Below, piece by piece: positions 1 to 7,830 of a DNA stretch of 33,385 nucleotides. This DNA comes from Agrococcus sp. HG114. GTDB taxonomy: Bacteria; Actinomycetota; Actinomycetes; Actinomycetales; Microbacteriaceae. The notes below the pieces were generated by a model, which searched no databases, was not told the DNA's origin, and saw only the letters and a list, made by a program, of their open reading frames with translations. Within the stretch, counting starts at the first letter, position 1, and each line of letters starts with the position of its first letter. The position numbers and the translations under genes are program-made. The DNA is taken from NCBI RefSeq assembly GCF_024723325.1, contig NZ_JANQCH010000011.1:1-33385 (forward strand), given 5' to 3'.

Positions 1-183
1 TGGGGCGGCGTGCGCGCCGACACCTCGCTCGAGCTCGCCGACCTCATGCTCGAGCAGGCGGAGGTCGCGGCCGTGCCCGGCGAGGCATTCGGGCCGTCCG
101 GCTACCTGCGCTTCTCCTACGCCCTGGGCGACGAGCCGCTCCTCGAGGGGATGCAGCGGATCCAGCGCGTGTTCGCCGAGTAG
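1..183 (+). CDS. Class I/II aminotransferase, C-terminal end (5' truncated by window)
   Basis: The open frame enters from the left edge and stops at TAG 181-183, giving the last 60 residues. The segment contains [10 protein letters not shown] followed by [20 protein letters not shown]. This is the C-terminal pattern of PLP-dependent fold-type I aminotransferases of the aspartate aminotransferase group: V-PG--FG, then G-(hydrophobic)-R-S-A, where the Arg binds the substrate carboxylate. The catalytic Lys lies outside the window, so substrate cannot be assigned. It reads toward the amino acid permease 110 bp downstream, but a palindrome and a -10-like box in that gap argue for a separate promoter there. 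Confidence 0.82.
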   Translation, partial: WGGVRADTSLELADLMLEQAEVAAVPGEAFGPSGYLRFSYALGDEPLLEGMQRIQRVFAE

Positions 184-228
184 TGCCGGGTGCCGATCGC
201 TTCGAGGCCATGCTCGGCGTGGCGAAGT

Positions 229-250
229 CAGATATGTAGTATCTGATAAT
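229..250 (+). promoter_or_regulatory. Candidate operator and -10 box of the amino acid permease
   Basis: CAGATA-TGTAG-TATCTG (229-245) is a perfect 6-bp inverted repeat with a 5-bp centre. It sits in a short AT-rich island within otherwise GC-rich DNA. It runs directly into TGATAAT, whose GATAAT (245-250) resembles an extended -10 element. A repressor bound here would block RNA polymerase. The regulator is not in the window. The repeat and box are visible; the operator role is inferred. Confidence 0.5.
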
Positions 251-292
251 GCCGCTCGACTGCGGCGTCCCCAATGCGAAGGAGCGTCCGAC

Positions 293-1765
293 GTGGCACG
301 CGACGACATCTCGGAGGCTGAGACCGCCTCGCGCGACGACCGGGCGGTCTCAGCGCACACCCCCGCCGACGCGGCCGTCGGCAAGAAGCTGCGCTCGCGG
401 CACGTGACGATGATCGCCCTCGGCGGCATCATCGGCGCGAGCCTCTTCGTCGGCTCGGCGAACGTGATCCTCGCCGCGGGCCCGGCCGCGATCCTGTCGT
501 ACCTCGGCGGCGGGCTCATCGTCTTCCTCGCCATGCGCATGCTCGGCGAGATGGCCGCGGTGCGCCCGGCGGTCGGCTCCTTCATGGAGTACGCCCGCGT
601 CGGCCTCGGCGACTGGGCCGCCTACATCGTCGGCTGGCTCTACTGGTACTTCTGGGTCGGCGTCATCGCCTACGAGGCGGTCGTCGGCGGCGGCATGCTG
701 AACGCCTGGTTCCCGGCGCTGCCCGACTGGGCCGGCTCGCTCATCCTGCTCGCGATCTTCGTCACCACGAACCTCATCTCGCTGCGCGCGTTCGGCGAGA
801 CCGAGTTCTGGCTCGCGAGCATCAAGGTCGTCGCGATCGTCGTGTTCCTCGCCGCCGGCCTGCTCTTCGCGCTCGGGCTGTGGCCCGAGTCGACCATGTC
901 GGTCTCGAACCTCTGGGAGCACGGCGGCTTCATGCCCAACGGCTTCGGCGTCGTCATCTCGTCGATCGCGCTCGTGCTCTTCGCCTACTTCGGCGCCGAG
1001 ATCGCCGTCATGGCCGCCGCCGAGTCGGAGGACCCGGCCAAGGGCGTCAAGCAAGCCGCGAACACCGTCATCTGGCGCGTCATGCTCTTCTACGTCGGCG
1101 CCGTGCTCGTGATCGTCATGGTCGTGCCGTGGAACCAGCTGCCCACGCCCGACGTCATCCCGCCGTTCGCGTACGTGTTCGGCCTGCTCGGCATCCCGTT
1201 CGCCGAGGAGATCATGACGCTCGTCATCTTCACCGCGGTCATCTCGGTGCTGAACTCCGGCACGTACTCGGCGTCGCGGATGTTCGCGGCCCTGTCGGAG
1301 CAGAAGCTCGCCCCCGCGATCATGTCGAAGCGCTCGAAGCGCGGCGTGCCGACCTTCGCGGTGCTCGCCTCGACCGCGGGCGGCCTCGTCGCGACGCTCG
1401 TGAACTTCATCGCGCCGAGCTCGGGCATCTACGAGTTCATCATGAACTCCACCGGCCTCGTCGCGCTGTTCGTCTTCGTCTTCATCGCCGTCACGCAGTG
1501 GCGCCTGCGCGTGAAGATGACGCCCGAGGAGCAGGCGGCGCTCAAGCTCAAGGTGTGGCTGTTCCCGGTGCTGAACATCGTGCTCATCGCCGCCGCGATC
1601 GGCATCGTCGTCATCATGCTCGGCACCGAGTCGGGCCGCGCGCAGGTGCTCACGAGCTTCATCGCCGCCGGCGCGCTCGCGGTCTTCTGGCCGGTCGTGC
1701 GGCGCAAGCTGCAGCGGTCGCGCGCCGCGGAGGCCGCCGAGGCCGCGGCCGACCGAACCGCCTAG
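293..1765 (+). CDS. Amino acid permease, APC superfamily AAT type (GabP/AnsP-like)
   Basis: 490-residue inner-membrane secondary transporter, probably an amino acid:proton symporter. After a charged N-terminal tail of about 35 residues comes the family signature GGIIGASLFVGSA in the broken first helix that binds the substrate backbone. About twelve hydrophobic segments follow, with E-(I/A)-A-AAAESEDP in the middle, typical of AAT permeases (GABA, asparagine, aromatic amino acid carriers). Length matches the family. The start is GTG 293 with GAAGGAG (278-284) eight bases upstream. It is monocistronic: a candidate operator lies before it and a strong hairpin after it. The exact substrate cannot be read from sequence; the neighbouring aminotransferase fits amino acid use. 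Confidence 0.9.
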   Translation: MARDDISEAETASRDDRAVSAHTPADAAVGKKLRSRHVTMIALGGIIGASLFVGSANVILAAGPAAILSYLGGGLIVFLAMRMLGEMAAVRPAVGSFMEYARVGLGDWAAYIVGWLYWYFWVGVIAYEAVVGGGMLNAWFPALPDWAGSLILLAIFVTTNLISLRAFGETEFWLASIKVVAIVVFLAAGLLFALGLWPESTMSVSNLWEHGGFMPNGFGVVISSIALVLFAYFGAEIAVMAAAESEDPAKGVKQAANTVIWRVMLFYVGAVLVIVMVVPWNQLPTPDVIPPFAYVFGLLGIPFAEEIMTLVIFTAVISVLNSGTYSASRMFAALSEQKLAPAIMSKRSKRGVPTFAVLASTAGGLVATLVNFIAPSSGIYEFIMNSTGLVALFVFVFIAVTQWRLRVKMTPEEQAALKLKVWLFPVLNIVLIAAAIGIVVIMLGTESGRAQVLTSFIAAGALAVFWPVVRRKLQRSRAAEAAEAAADRTA

Positions 1766-1781
1766 TCGCGCTCGACGCAGC

Positions 1782-1815
1782 GAGGGCCCGCACCGGATGC
1801 TCGGTGCGGGCCCTC
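1782..1815 (+). terminator. Strong intrinsic-type hairpin after the permease gene
   Basis: Perfect 14-bp stem (1782-1795 with 1802-1815) closed by a 6-base loop GATGCT, beginning 17 bp after the stop codon. No U-tract follows, as is common in high-GC actinobacteria. It separates the permease from the ABC genes. Confidence 0.85.
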
Positions 1816-1872
1816 CGCGTCCCGGTCGCGAGGCGCCGCGTCGGATCGCTTCCCACGCTCGAAGCGACGGCG

Positions 1873-1878
1873 TAGCAT
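1873..1878 (+). promoter_or_regulatory. Leaderless-type -10 box of the ABC transporter operon
   Basis: TAGCAT lies 7 bases before GTG 1886, and no Shine-Dalgarno is visible. This is the spacing expected when transcription begins at the start codon, a common actinobacterial arrangement. No clear -35 is seen. Confidence 0.5.
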
Positions 1879-1885
1879 CGCGCGC

Positions 1886-3877
1886 GTGTCCCCCTCCGCA
1901 GCGAGGCCAGCACGTTCCTCGACCGCCCTGCCGTTCGGCTCCGAGCCGCCGCCGCGGCTCGAATCGGTGCCGCGGTTCCTCCTGTGGCAGGCGAGCCGGC
2001 AGAAGCAGTTCCTCGTCGGCGGGATCGTCTTCGGCGTCATCTGGATGCTGTGCCAAGCGGTGTGGCCGTACCTGCTCGGCCGCGCGATCGACGACGGCGT
2101 GGCCACCGCATCCGCCGACATCTGGATCTGGTGCGGGGCGCTGCTCGCCGTCGCGGTCGTGCAGGCGATCGCCGGGATGCTGCGCCACCGCATGGCGGTC
2201 AAGAACTTCGTGCGGAGCGCGCTGCGCGCCGGCCGGCTCATCGGCCACCACTCGGCCGAGACCGGGTCGGCGATCACCGCGACGACCGCGTCCGGCGAGA
2301 TCGTCGCGACCGTGCTGACGGATGCGCTGAGCCTCGGCTCGATGTTCGACGTCACGGCGCGGCTCGTCGGCGGCATCGTCGCCTACCTCGTCGTCTCGGG
2401 GATCATGCTCGCCACCTCGGTCGAGCTCGGCCTCGTCGTGCTCATCGGGGTGCCCGTGCTCGGCGCGCTGCTGACGCTGCTCATCCGACCGCTGCACGCG
2501 CGGCAGGCGGCGTGGCGCGAGGAGACGGGGCTGCTCACGACGCTCGGCGCCGACACCGTCGCGGGCCTGCGCGTGCTGCGCGGCATCGGCGGCGAGGAGG
2601 AGTTCATCGCGCGCTACGCCCACCGCTCGCAAGCGGTGCGGCGCGCCGGCACGCACGTCGCGCAGCTGCAGTCGTGGCTCGACGGGCTGCAGGTGTTCCT
2701 GCCCGGCGTGTTCCTCGCGTTCATCGTCTGGTTCGGCGCGCGGCTCGTGCTCGAGGGCGCGATCAGCGTCGGCGAGCTCGTCGCCTTCTACGGCTACGCC
2801 ACCTTCCTCGTGATCCCGCTGCGCACCGCGGTCGAGGCGACCCAGATCTTCGCCCGGGGGCTCGTCGCCACGCGGCGGATCGTCGACGTGCTGCGCATCC
2901 GCCCCGCCGCGCAGGACGTCCCCGAGCCTCGGCCGGCGCCGGAGGCAGGAGCAGAGCTCGTCGACGTCGCCTCGGGCGTCGTCATCGAGCCGCACCGGTT
3001 CACCGGGCTCGTCGACGCCGATCCGGACGCCGCGGCAGCCGTCGCGACCCGGCTCGGTCGCTTCGCCGACGCCGAGCACGAGGAGGCGCCCGTGCTGTGG
3101 GGCGGGGTGCCGCACACCACCGTGCCCGTCGCCGAGCTGCGCCGACGCATCGTGGTGAGCGACGCGCATCCGCACCTCTTCCAGGGGCCGCTCGTCGAGG
3201 GGCTCGACGTGAAGAAGGCCCGCGACCCGGAGTTCACGAGCACCGAGACGGCGCAGCTGCGCGCGGTGAGCCGGGCCGTCGAGCAGGCCGCCGCGGCTGA
3301 GACCGTCGAGGCGCTGCCCGCCGGCCTGCGCGAGGAGATCGCGGAGCGCGGCCGCTCCTTCTCGGGCGGGCAGCGGCAGCGGCTGAGCCTCGCGCGGGCG
3401 CTCCTCACCGACGCGGAGGTGCTCGTGCTCATCGAGCCGACGAGCGCGCTCGACGCGCACACCGAGGCGCGGATCGCCGCGAGCCTGCGCGATGCGCGCG
3501 CCGGGCGCACGACGGTCGTGGTGTCCGCGAGCCCCCTCATCCTCGACCGGATGGACGTGATCCGGGTGCTGCGGGGCGGCGAGCTCGTCGGCAGCGGCAC
3601 GCACGCCGAGCTGATGCGCGCCGAGGACGAGCTCGGGCACCTCTACCGCTCGATCGTCGCGCGCAGCACGAACCCCGCCGAGCCGGTGGAGGGCCAGGAC
3701 CTCGAGGCCGCCGCGACCGGCGCGATCGACACGCTGTGGCTCGAGGCCGAGCAGACGGGAGCGATCCGGATCGTCAGGAGCCGGCCCGACGACCGGGCGG
3801 GTGCGGATGCGTCGGCTCGGCCGGGGAGCGACGCCGACGGCCCGGAAGGGGGCGCGGATGCTCCTGCCGATCGCTGA
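1886..3877 (+). CDS. ABC exporter half-transporter with degenerate ATPase domain (subunit 1)
   Basis: 663 residues. The N-terminal transmembrane domain (about 35-340, six helices) is of the type I ABC exporter kind. A nucleotide-binding domain follows (about 350-620), then a polar tail. The signature motif is intact (SFSGGQRQRLSLARAL, about 490). The P-loop is absent: where GxxGxGKS/T is expected (about 372-385) the protein reads GLVDADPDAAAA. Walker B reads VLVLIEPTSALD, so its Asp is replaced by Ile while the catalytic Glu remains. The H-loop His is lost (VVVSASP, about 545). This chain therefore should not bind ATP canonically but can supply the signature to its partner. The 20-bp overlap with the next gene supports a heterodimer. 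Substrate is unknown. The start is GTG 1886, probably leaderless. Confidence 0.88.
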   Translation: MSPSAARPARSSTALPFGSEPPPRLESVPRFLLWQASRQKQFLVGGIVFGVIWMLCQAVWPYLLGRAIDDGVATASADIWIWCGALLAVAVVQAIAGMLRHRMAVKNFVRSALRAGRLIGHHSAETGSAITATTASGEIVATVLTDALSLGSMFDVTARLVGGIVAYLVVSGIMLATSVELGLVVLIGVPVLGALLTLLIRPLHARQAAWREETGLLTTLGADTVAGLRVLRGIGGEEEFIARYAHRSQAVRRAGTHVAQLQSWLDGLQVFLPGVFLAFIVWFGARLVLEGAISVGELVAFYGYATFLVIPLRTAVEATQIFARGLVATRRIVDVLRIRPAAQDVPEPRPAPEAGAELVDVASGVVIEPHRFTGLVDADPDAAAAVATRLGRFADAEHEEAPVLWGGVPHTTVPVAELRRRIVVSDAHPHLFQGPLVEGLDVKKARDPEFTSTETAQLRAVSRAVEQAAAAETVEALPAGLREEIAERGRSFSGGQRQRLSLARALLTDAEVLVLIEPTSALDAHTEARIAASLRDARAGRTTVVVSASPLILDRMDVIRVLRGGELVGSGTHAELMRAEDELGHLYRSIVARSTNPAEPVEGQDLEAAATGAIDTLWLEAEQTGAIRIVRSRPDDRAGADASARPGSDADGPEGGADAPADR

Positions 3878-5597
3878 CGCGAAGACGGTGCGCGCGACCG
3901 CGCGGTCGCTCATCCGCGAGCACCGGGGACGGCTCGCGGGCGTGCTCGTGCTGCACAGCATCGCGTCGGCGGCCGGACTCGCGGGGCCGTGGCTCATCGG
4001 CCGGACGATCGACGCGATGACCGCCGGCACCGCGACGCTGCTCGGCATCACGATCGTCGCGCTCGTGCTCGTCGCGGCCTACGCGGTGCAGGGGCTCGTG
4101 AGCCGCTTCGCGCAGCTGCGCGCGATGGTGCTCGGGGAGACGGTCTTCGCGGCGCTCCGCGAGCAGTTCATGCACACGGTCGGCCGGCTGCCGCTCTCGG
4201 TGGTCGAGCGGGCAGGCACCGGCGACCTGCTCGCGCGCACCACCAACGACATCTCGAGCCTCGCGCAGACGGTCCGATTCGGCGTCCCGCGCATCCTCGT
4301 CGCCGCTGCGACCGCCCTGCTGACCCTCGTCGCGGCGTTCCTCACGAACCCGCTCGTCGCGCTCGGTCTCCTCGTCGGGGTGCCCTCGATCGCGCTCGTG
4401 ACCCGCTGGTACCTGCGGCGCTCCGGGCGCGGCTACCAGCGGCAGCTGGCGGCGCACGCGCTGCTGAGCGGGGTCGTCTCCGAGACGGTCGAGGGGGCGC
4501 GCACGATCGAGGCGCTCAGCCTCGCGCCCGCGCAGCAGGCGAAGATCGACGCCGCCGTGCTCGAGCGGCGCGACACCGAGCGGTACACGCTGGGCCTGCG
4601 CACCGTGTGGCTGCCGACGATCGAGCTGTCGTTCCTCGTGCCGATCGTGGCGGGGGTCGGCTGGGGCGCCTACCTCGTCTGGACCGGCGCGGCGAGCGTC
4701 GGCGAGGTGACAGCGGTCGCGCTGTACGGCACGCAGCTCATCGGGCCGGTGAACGAGCTGCTCGGCTGGATGGACGAGCTGCAGATCGGCGGCACCGCCC
4801 TCGCGCGCATCATCGGCGTCGCCGACGTGCCGCCCGACCGCGAGCCGGTGCCCGACGCGACGCCCGCGGACGAGCGGCTCGAGGCGCGCGGCGTGCGCTT
4901 CCGCTACGGCGACGGCCCCGAGGTGCTGCACGGCATCGACCTGAGCCTCGCGCCGGGGGAGCGGCTCGCGATCGTCGGGCCGTCGGGCTCCGGCAAGTCG
5001 ACGCTCGGCCGGCTCATGGCGGGCATCAACGCCCCGACCGACGGATGGATGACGGTCGGCGGCGTGCCGATCACCGACCTCCCGCTCGACGTGCTCCACC
5101 GGCACGTCGCGCTCGTCACGCAGGAGCACCACGTCTTCGTCGGCACGATCGCCGACAACCTCCGGCTCGCGAAGCCGGGGGCGGATGCGTCGGAGCTCGA
5201 GTCGGCGCTCGAGGTCGTGGATGCGCTCGGCTGGGTTCGGCACATGCCCGACGGCCTCGAGACGCGGGTCGGCTCCGGCGGCGTCGTGCTCACCCCCGCC
5301 CAGGCGCAGCAGGTCGCGCTCGCCCGCCTCGTGCTGCTCGACCCGCACACGCTCGTGCTCGACGAGGCGACGTCGCTGCTCGACCCCGGCGCCGCGCGCG
5401 ACCTCGAGTCGTCGCTCGAGCGGGTGCTCGCGGGGCGCACGGTCGTCGCGATCGCGCACCGCCTGCACACCGCGCACGACGCCGACCGCGTCGCGGTCGT
5501 GCAGGCCGGCCGCATCGTCGAGCTCGGCAGCCACGACGAGCTCGTCGCGGCGGGCGGTCAGTACGCGGCGCTCTGGAGCTCGTGGCACCACGAGTGA
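3858..5597 (+). CDS. ABC exporter half-transporter with functional Walker motifs (subunit 2)
   Basis: 579 residues: an exporter-type transmembrane domain (about 1-320), then an ATPase domain. Walker A GPSGSGKST (about 374-382), Walker B LVLDEA (about 499-504) and the H-loop His in AIAHR (about 534) are intact. The signature is degenerate, reading VLTPAQAQQ instead of LSGGQ (about 478). Together with subunit 1, one composite site is complete (these Walker motifs with the partner's SGGQ) and the other lacks every key element. The chosen ATG has GGAAGGGGG about 6 bases upstream and overlaps the end of subunit 1. An earlier in-frame ATG at 3801 exists but would add a low-complexity Arg-rich leader. 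Probably exports a lipid, drug or peptide; substrate not assignable. Confidence 0.9.
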   Translation: MLLPIADAKTVRATARSLIREHRGRLAGVLVLHSIASAAGLAGPWLIGRTIDAMTAGTATLLGITIVALVLVAAYAVQGLVSRFAQLRAMVLGETVFAALREQFMHTVGRLPLSVVERAGTGDLLARTTNDISSLAQTVRFGVPRILVAAATALLTLVAAFLTNPLVALGLLVGVPSIALVTRWYLRRSGRGYQRQLAAHALLSGVVSETVEGARTIEALSLAPAQQAKIDAAVLERRDTERYTLGLRTVWLPTIELSFLVPIVAGVGWGAYLVWTGAASVGEVTAVALYGTQLIGPVNELLGWMDELQIGGTALARIIGVADVPPDREPVPDATPADERLEARGVRFRYGDGPEVLHGIDLSLAPGERLAIVGPSGSGKSTLGRLMAGINAPTDGWMTVGGVPITDLPLDVLHRHVALVTQEHHVFVGTIADNLRLAKPGADASELESALEVVDALGWVRHMPDGLETRVGSGGVVLTPAQAQQVALARLVLLDPHTLVLDEATSLLDPGAARDLESSLERVLAGRTVVAIAHRLHTAHDADRVAVVQAGRIVELGSHDELVAAGGQYAALWSSWHHE

Positions 5598-5670
5598 TCG
5601 CGGCTGACGCTGGGCTCGCACGGTGGCCGCGCCTCCGACTGATGTCGGTGACGTGGGCGATGATGCCGGC

Positions 5671-6183
5671 ATGGATCTCGCCGGTGTGCTCCTGCAGGGG
5701 ATGCTGTCTGGCATCGCGCCGCACCTGCCGTGGCTCGTGCCGCTCGTGCTGCTCGCGATCGTGCTGGGCTTCCCGATGCTGGGGCGCGGGCCCAACTCGA
5801 CGCGTCGCGACCCGTGGCGCGGCTTCAAGTTCGCGGCGCGGGAGACGGTGCTCGAGCGCGCCGGACGGCAGTGCGAGGCCAGCCTGCTGCTGGCGTGGGG
5901 CCGCTGCGGCGCCCCCGCGGTCGAGGTCGACCACGTCGTGCCGTGGTCGCGCGGCGGGCCGACCGTCGTGAGCAACGGGCAGGCGCTCTGCCGCGCCCAC
6001 AACCGCGCGAAGGGGGCCCGTGTGCCGCCGTGGTGGTACGTGCTGGGGCTCGAGCGGCGGCGCCGCCGATACTTCCCGGCCGGTGCTGACGTGCGGGTGC
6101 TCGCGGTCATGGGCGACGCCGACCGGGCCGCCCGGGCGCGTCCACCACGCCGCCGAGCGACCGATCCGCTGGGCCCGCGCTGA
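5671..6183 (+). CDS. Membrane-anchored HNH endonuclease-domain protein
   Basis: 170 residues from ATG 5671. One hydrophobic segment (about 19-37, PWLVPLVLLAIVLGFPML) is followed by an HNH domain. Asp87-His88 begin the motif (VDHVVPWSRGG), Asn102 is the middle residue, and His110-Asn111 end it (LCRAHNRAKG). Cys68, Cys79 and Cys107 could form a structural metal site. The C-terminal 60 residues are rich in Arg. HNH domains cut nucleic acid using one divalent metal ion; a membrane anchor is unusual and would place this domain on the cytoplasmic face if the short N-terminus is outside. GTG 5623 is an alternative start giving 186 residues. No restriction, phage or intron genes are nearby. The role is unknown. 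Confidence 0.75.
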   Translation: MDLAGVLLQGMLSGIAPHLPWLVPLVLLAIVLGFPMLGRGPNSTRRDPWRGFKFAARETVLERAGRQCEASLLLAWGRCGAPAVEVDHVVPWSRGGPTVVSNGQALCRAHNRAKGARVPPWWYVLGLERRRRRYFPAGADVRVLAVMGDADRAARARPPRRRATDPLGPR

Positions 6184-6244
6184 CGCCCGCCGCGCGCTCG
6201 GCGGGCCCCGACGGCGCTGTGAGCGATCTTTACGACGGCCGGGC

Positions 6245-6250
6245 TACGGT
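6245..6250 (+). promoter_or_regulatory. Leaderless-type -10 box of the binding protein/CDF operon
   Basis: TACGGT is exactly 7 bases before GTG 6258 and no Shine-Dalgarno is seen. The second gene of the pair has its own strong ribosome site, GGAGGTGGGG. Confidence 0.5.
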
Positions 6251-6257
6251 CGGCCTC

Positions 6258-6734
6258 GTGAAGACGCTCGTGAGGATGATGGCCGCCGGAGTCGCCGCTC
6301 TGGCGCTGACCGGCTGCGGCATGCAGATCCCGGCGGACCCCGAGGGGACGCTCGACCGGGTCGAGGGCGGCGTGCTGCGGGTCGGGGTCACCGAGCGCGA
6401 GCCATGGGTCGATCTCGACAGCCAGGGGGAGCCCGCCGGCACCGAGGCCGAGCTCGTGACTCGGTTCGCCGAGCGGCTCGACGCAGAGATCGAGTGGACG
6501 ACCGGCAGCGAGGCGGCGCTCGTCCAGGCGCTCGAGGGCGACCAGCTCGACCTCGTGATCGGCGGCTTCCAGCACGACACGCCCTGGGTGCAGCACGTCG
6601 GGGTCACGCGCACCTACACCGAGGTGGAGACGGCCGGCGGCGCGAAGGAGCAGCACGTCATGCTCGTGCCGATGGGCGAGAACGCGTTCCTCGTCGAGCT
6701 CGAGACGTTCCTGCACGAGGAGGTGGGGCGATGA
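6258..6734 (+). CDS. Single-lobe solute-binding-protein-like lipoprotein
   Basis: 158 residues. A signal peptide ends in the lipobox LTGC, with Cys20 as the predicted lipidated residue, so it should sit on the outer face of the membrane. The rest resembles family 3 solute-binding proteins (SBP_bac_3): LRVGVTEREPWVDLD, GTEAELVTRFAERL, and ALEGDQLDLVIGGF are the first lobe. The chain then jumps from the hinge-like VTRTYTEVE directly to VPMGENAFLVELETFL, the last stretch of lobe 1. The roughly 100-residue second lobe is absent, so length is about 60% of the family norm. No frameshift is evident. Its stop overlaps the start of the CDF gene (ATGA), indicating translational coupling and a shared job. 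Ligand unknown; no ABC permease is adjacent. Confidence 0.78.
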   Translation: MKTLVRMMAAGVAALALTGCGMQIPADPEGTLDRVEGGVLRVGVTEREPWVDLDSQGEPAGTEAELVTRFAERLDAEIEWTTGSEAALVQALEGDQLDLVIGGFQHDTPWVQHVGVTRTYTEVETAGGAKEQHVMLVPMGENAFLVELETFLHEEVGR

Positions 6735-7738
6735 AGGCGCGCACCGACCGGTTCGGCCGCACCGAGCTGCCCGAGCGGCAGCAGCAGGCGCTCAAGCGCG
6801 CGATCCGCATCGAGTGGGCGACGATCGCGTTCCTCGCGGTCGCCATCACCGCCGTGGGCCTCGTCACCGGCAGCTCGCAGGCGATGAAGGCCGCGTGGAT
6901 CGAGGACATGCTCTCGCTCGCCCCGCCCTTCGCCTTCCTGCTCGCGGTGCGCCTGGCCAACAAGCAGCCGAACCCGAAGTACCCGTTCGGCTACCACCGC
7001 TCCGTCGGTGTCGCGCACCTCGTCGCGGGCGTCGCCCTCTTTACGATGGGCGCCTTCCTGCTCTACGACTCGATCTCCGGCCTCGTGAAGGCCGAGCACC
7101 CGCCGATCGGCACCGTCGTGCTCTTCGGCCAGCAGCTGTGGCTCGGCTGGCTCATGATGGGCGTGATGGCGCTGACCATCCCGCTGCCCATCTACTTCGG
7201 GCGCGTGAAGATGCGCCTCGCCGAAGAGCTGCACGACAAGGTGCTCTACGCCGACGCCGACATGAACAAGGCCGACTGGATGACCGCGGCCGGGTCGATC
7301 GTCGGCGTCGCCGGCATCGGCCTGGGCCTGTGGTGGATGGACGCGGCCGCAGCCTCCTTCATCGCCGCGAGCATCCTCTGGGACGGCATCAAGAACATGA
7401 AGGCCGCGATCACCGACCTCATGGACACGCGCGCGACCACCTTCGACGAGGGCAAGCCGCACCCCGACGCCGCGAAGGTCGACGACTACCTCAGCGGACT
7501 GCCATGGGTGGCGGATGCGGGGGCGCGCGTGCGCGACCAGGGTCACGTCTTCCACGTGGAGGCGTTCGTCGTCCCGCGGCGGGGCATGTCGCCGACGCTC
7601 GAGCAGCTCATGGAGGCGCGCGACGGCTGCATCGCGCTCGACTGGAAGATCCAGGACATCGTGATCGTGCCGATCGACGAGCTGCCCGAGGAGGTCGGCG
7701 GCCCGAGCGCTGAGCACCAGTCCGAGCGCAACCGCTAG
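6731..7738 (+). CDS. Cation diffusion facilitator family transporter with altered metal site
   Basis: 335 residues with about six transmembrane helices and a C-terminal cytoplasmic domain (about 245-325), as in CDF metal/proton antiporters. YPFGYHR (84-90) matches the conserved HPFGHGR-type loop after helix 2. By alignment in mind to YiiP, helix 2 keeps one Asp (Asp59) but has Leu63 in place of the second. Helix 5 keeps Asp182 but has Met178 where YiiP has His. So the canonical four-ligand zinc site seems half retained. It overlaps the lipoprotein gene by 4 bp and has GGAGGTGGGG upstream. It probably exports a cation, but zinc should not be assumed. The residue alignment is by eye. Confidence 0.85.
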   Translation: MKARTDRFGRTELPERQQQALKRAIRIEWATIAFLAVAITAVGLVTGSSQAMKAAWIEDMLSLAPPFAFLLAVRLANKQPNPKYPFGYHRSVGVAHLVAGVALFTMGAFLLYDSISGLVKAEHPPIGTVVLFGQQLWLGWLMMGVMALTIPLPIYFGRVKMRLAEELHDKVLYADADMNKADWMTAAGSIVGVAGIGLGLWWMDAAAASFIAASILWDGIKNMKAAITDLMDTRATTFDEGKPHPDAAKVDDYLSGLPWVADAGARVRDQGHVFHVEAFVVPRRGMSPTLEQLMEARDGCIALDWKIQDIVIVPIDELPEEVGGPSAEHQSERNR

Positions 7739-7830
7739 GCCGCCCGGCACCGGCGCGGAGCATCGGACGCCCCTCGACCGCTGCCGACGGTGGCGCGGGC
7801 GTGATGGTATGGAGGGCGAGAGGAGCCCCG

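Noticed and set aside
5671-6183. HNH protein as a homing or restriction endonuclease
   Set aside because: No intron, inserted gene, methyltransferase or phage gene is nearby, and the N-terminal anchor does not fit those classes.
350-6716. Very long minus-strand open frames (over 900 residues) opposite the permease and ABC genes
   Set aside because: They are Arg/Glu/Asp/His-rich, lack any domain, and lie antisense to genes with clear family motifs. High GC content makes such empty frames common.
6258-6734. Pseudogene of a normal solute-binding protein
   Set aside because: The terminal lobe 1 segment is in frame after the missing lobe 2, there is no frameshift, and the stop is precisely coupled to the next gene.
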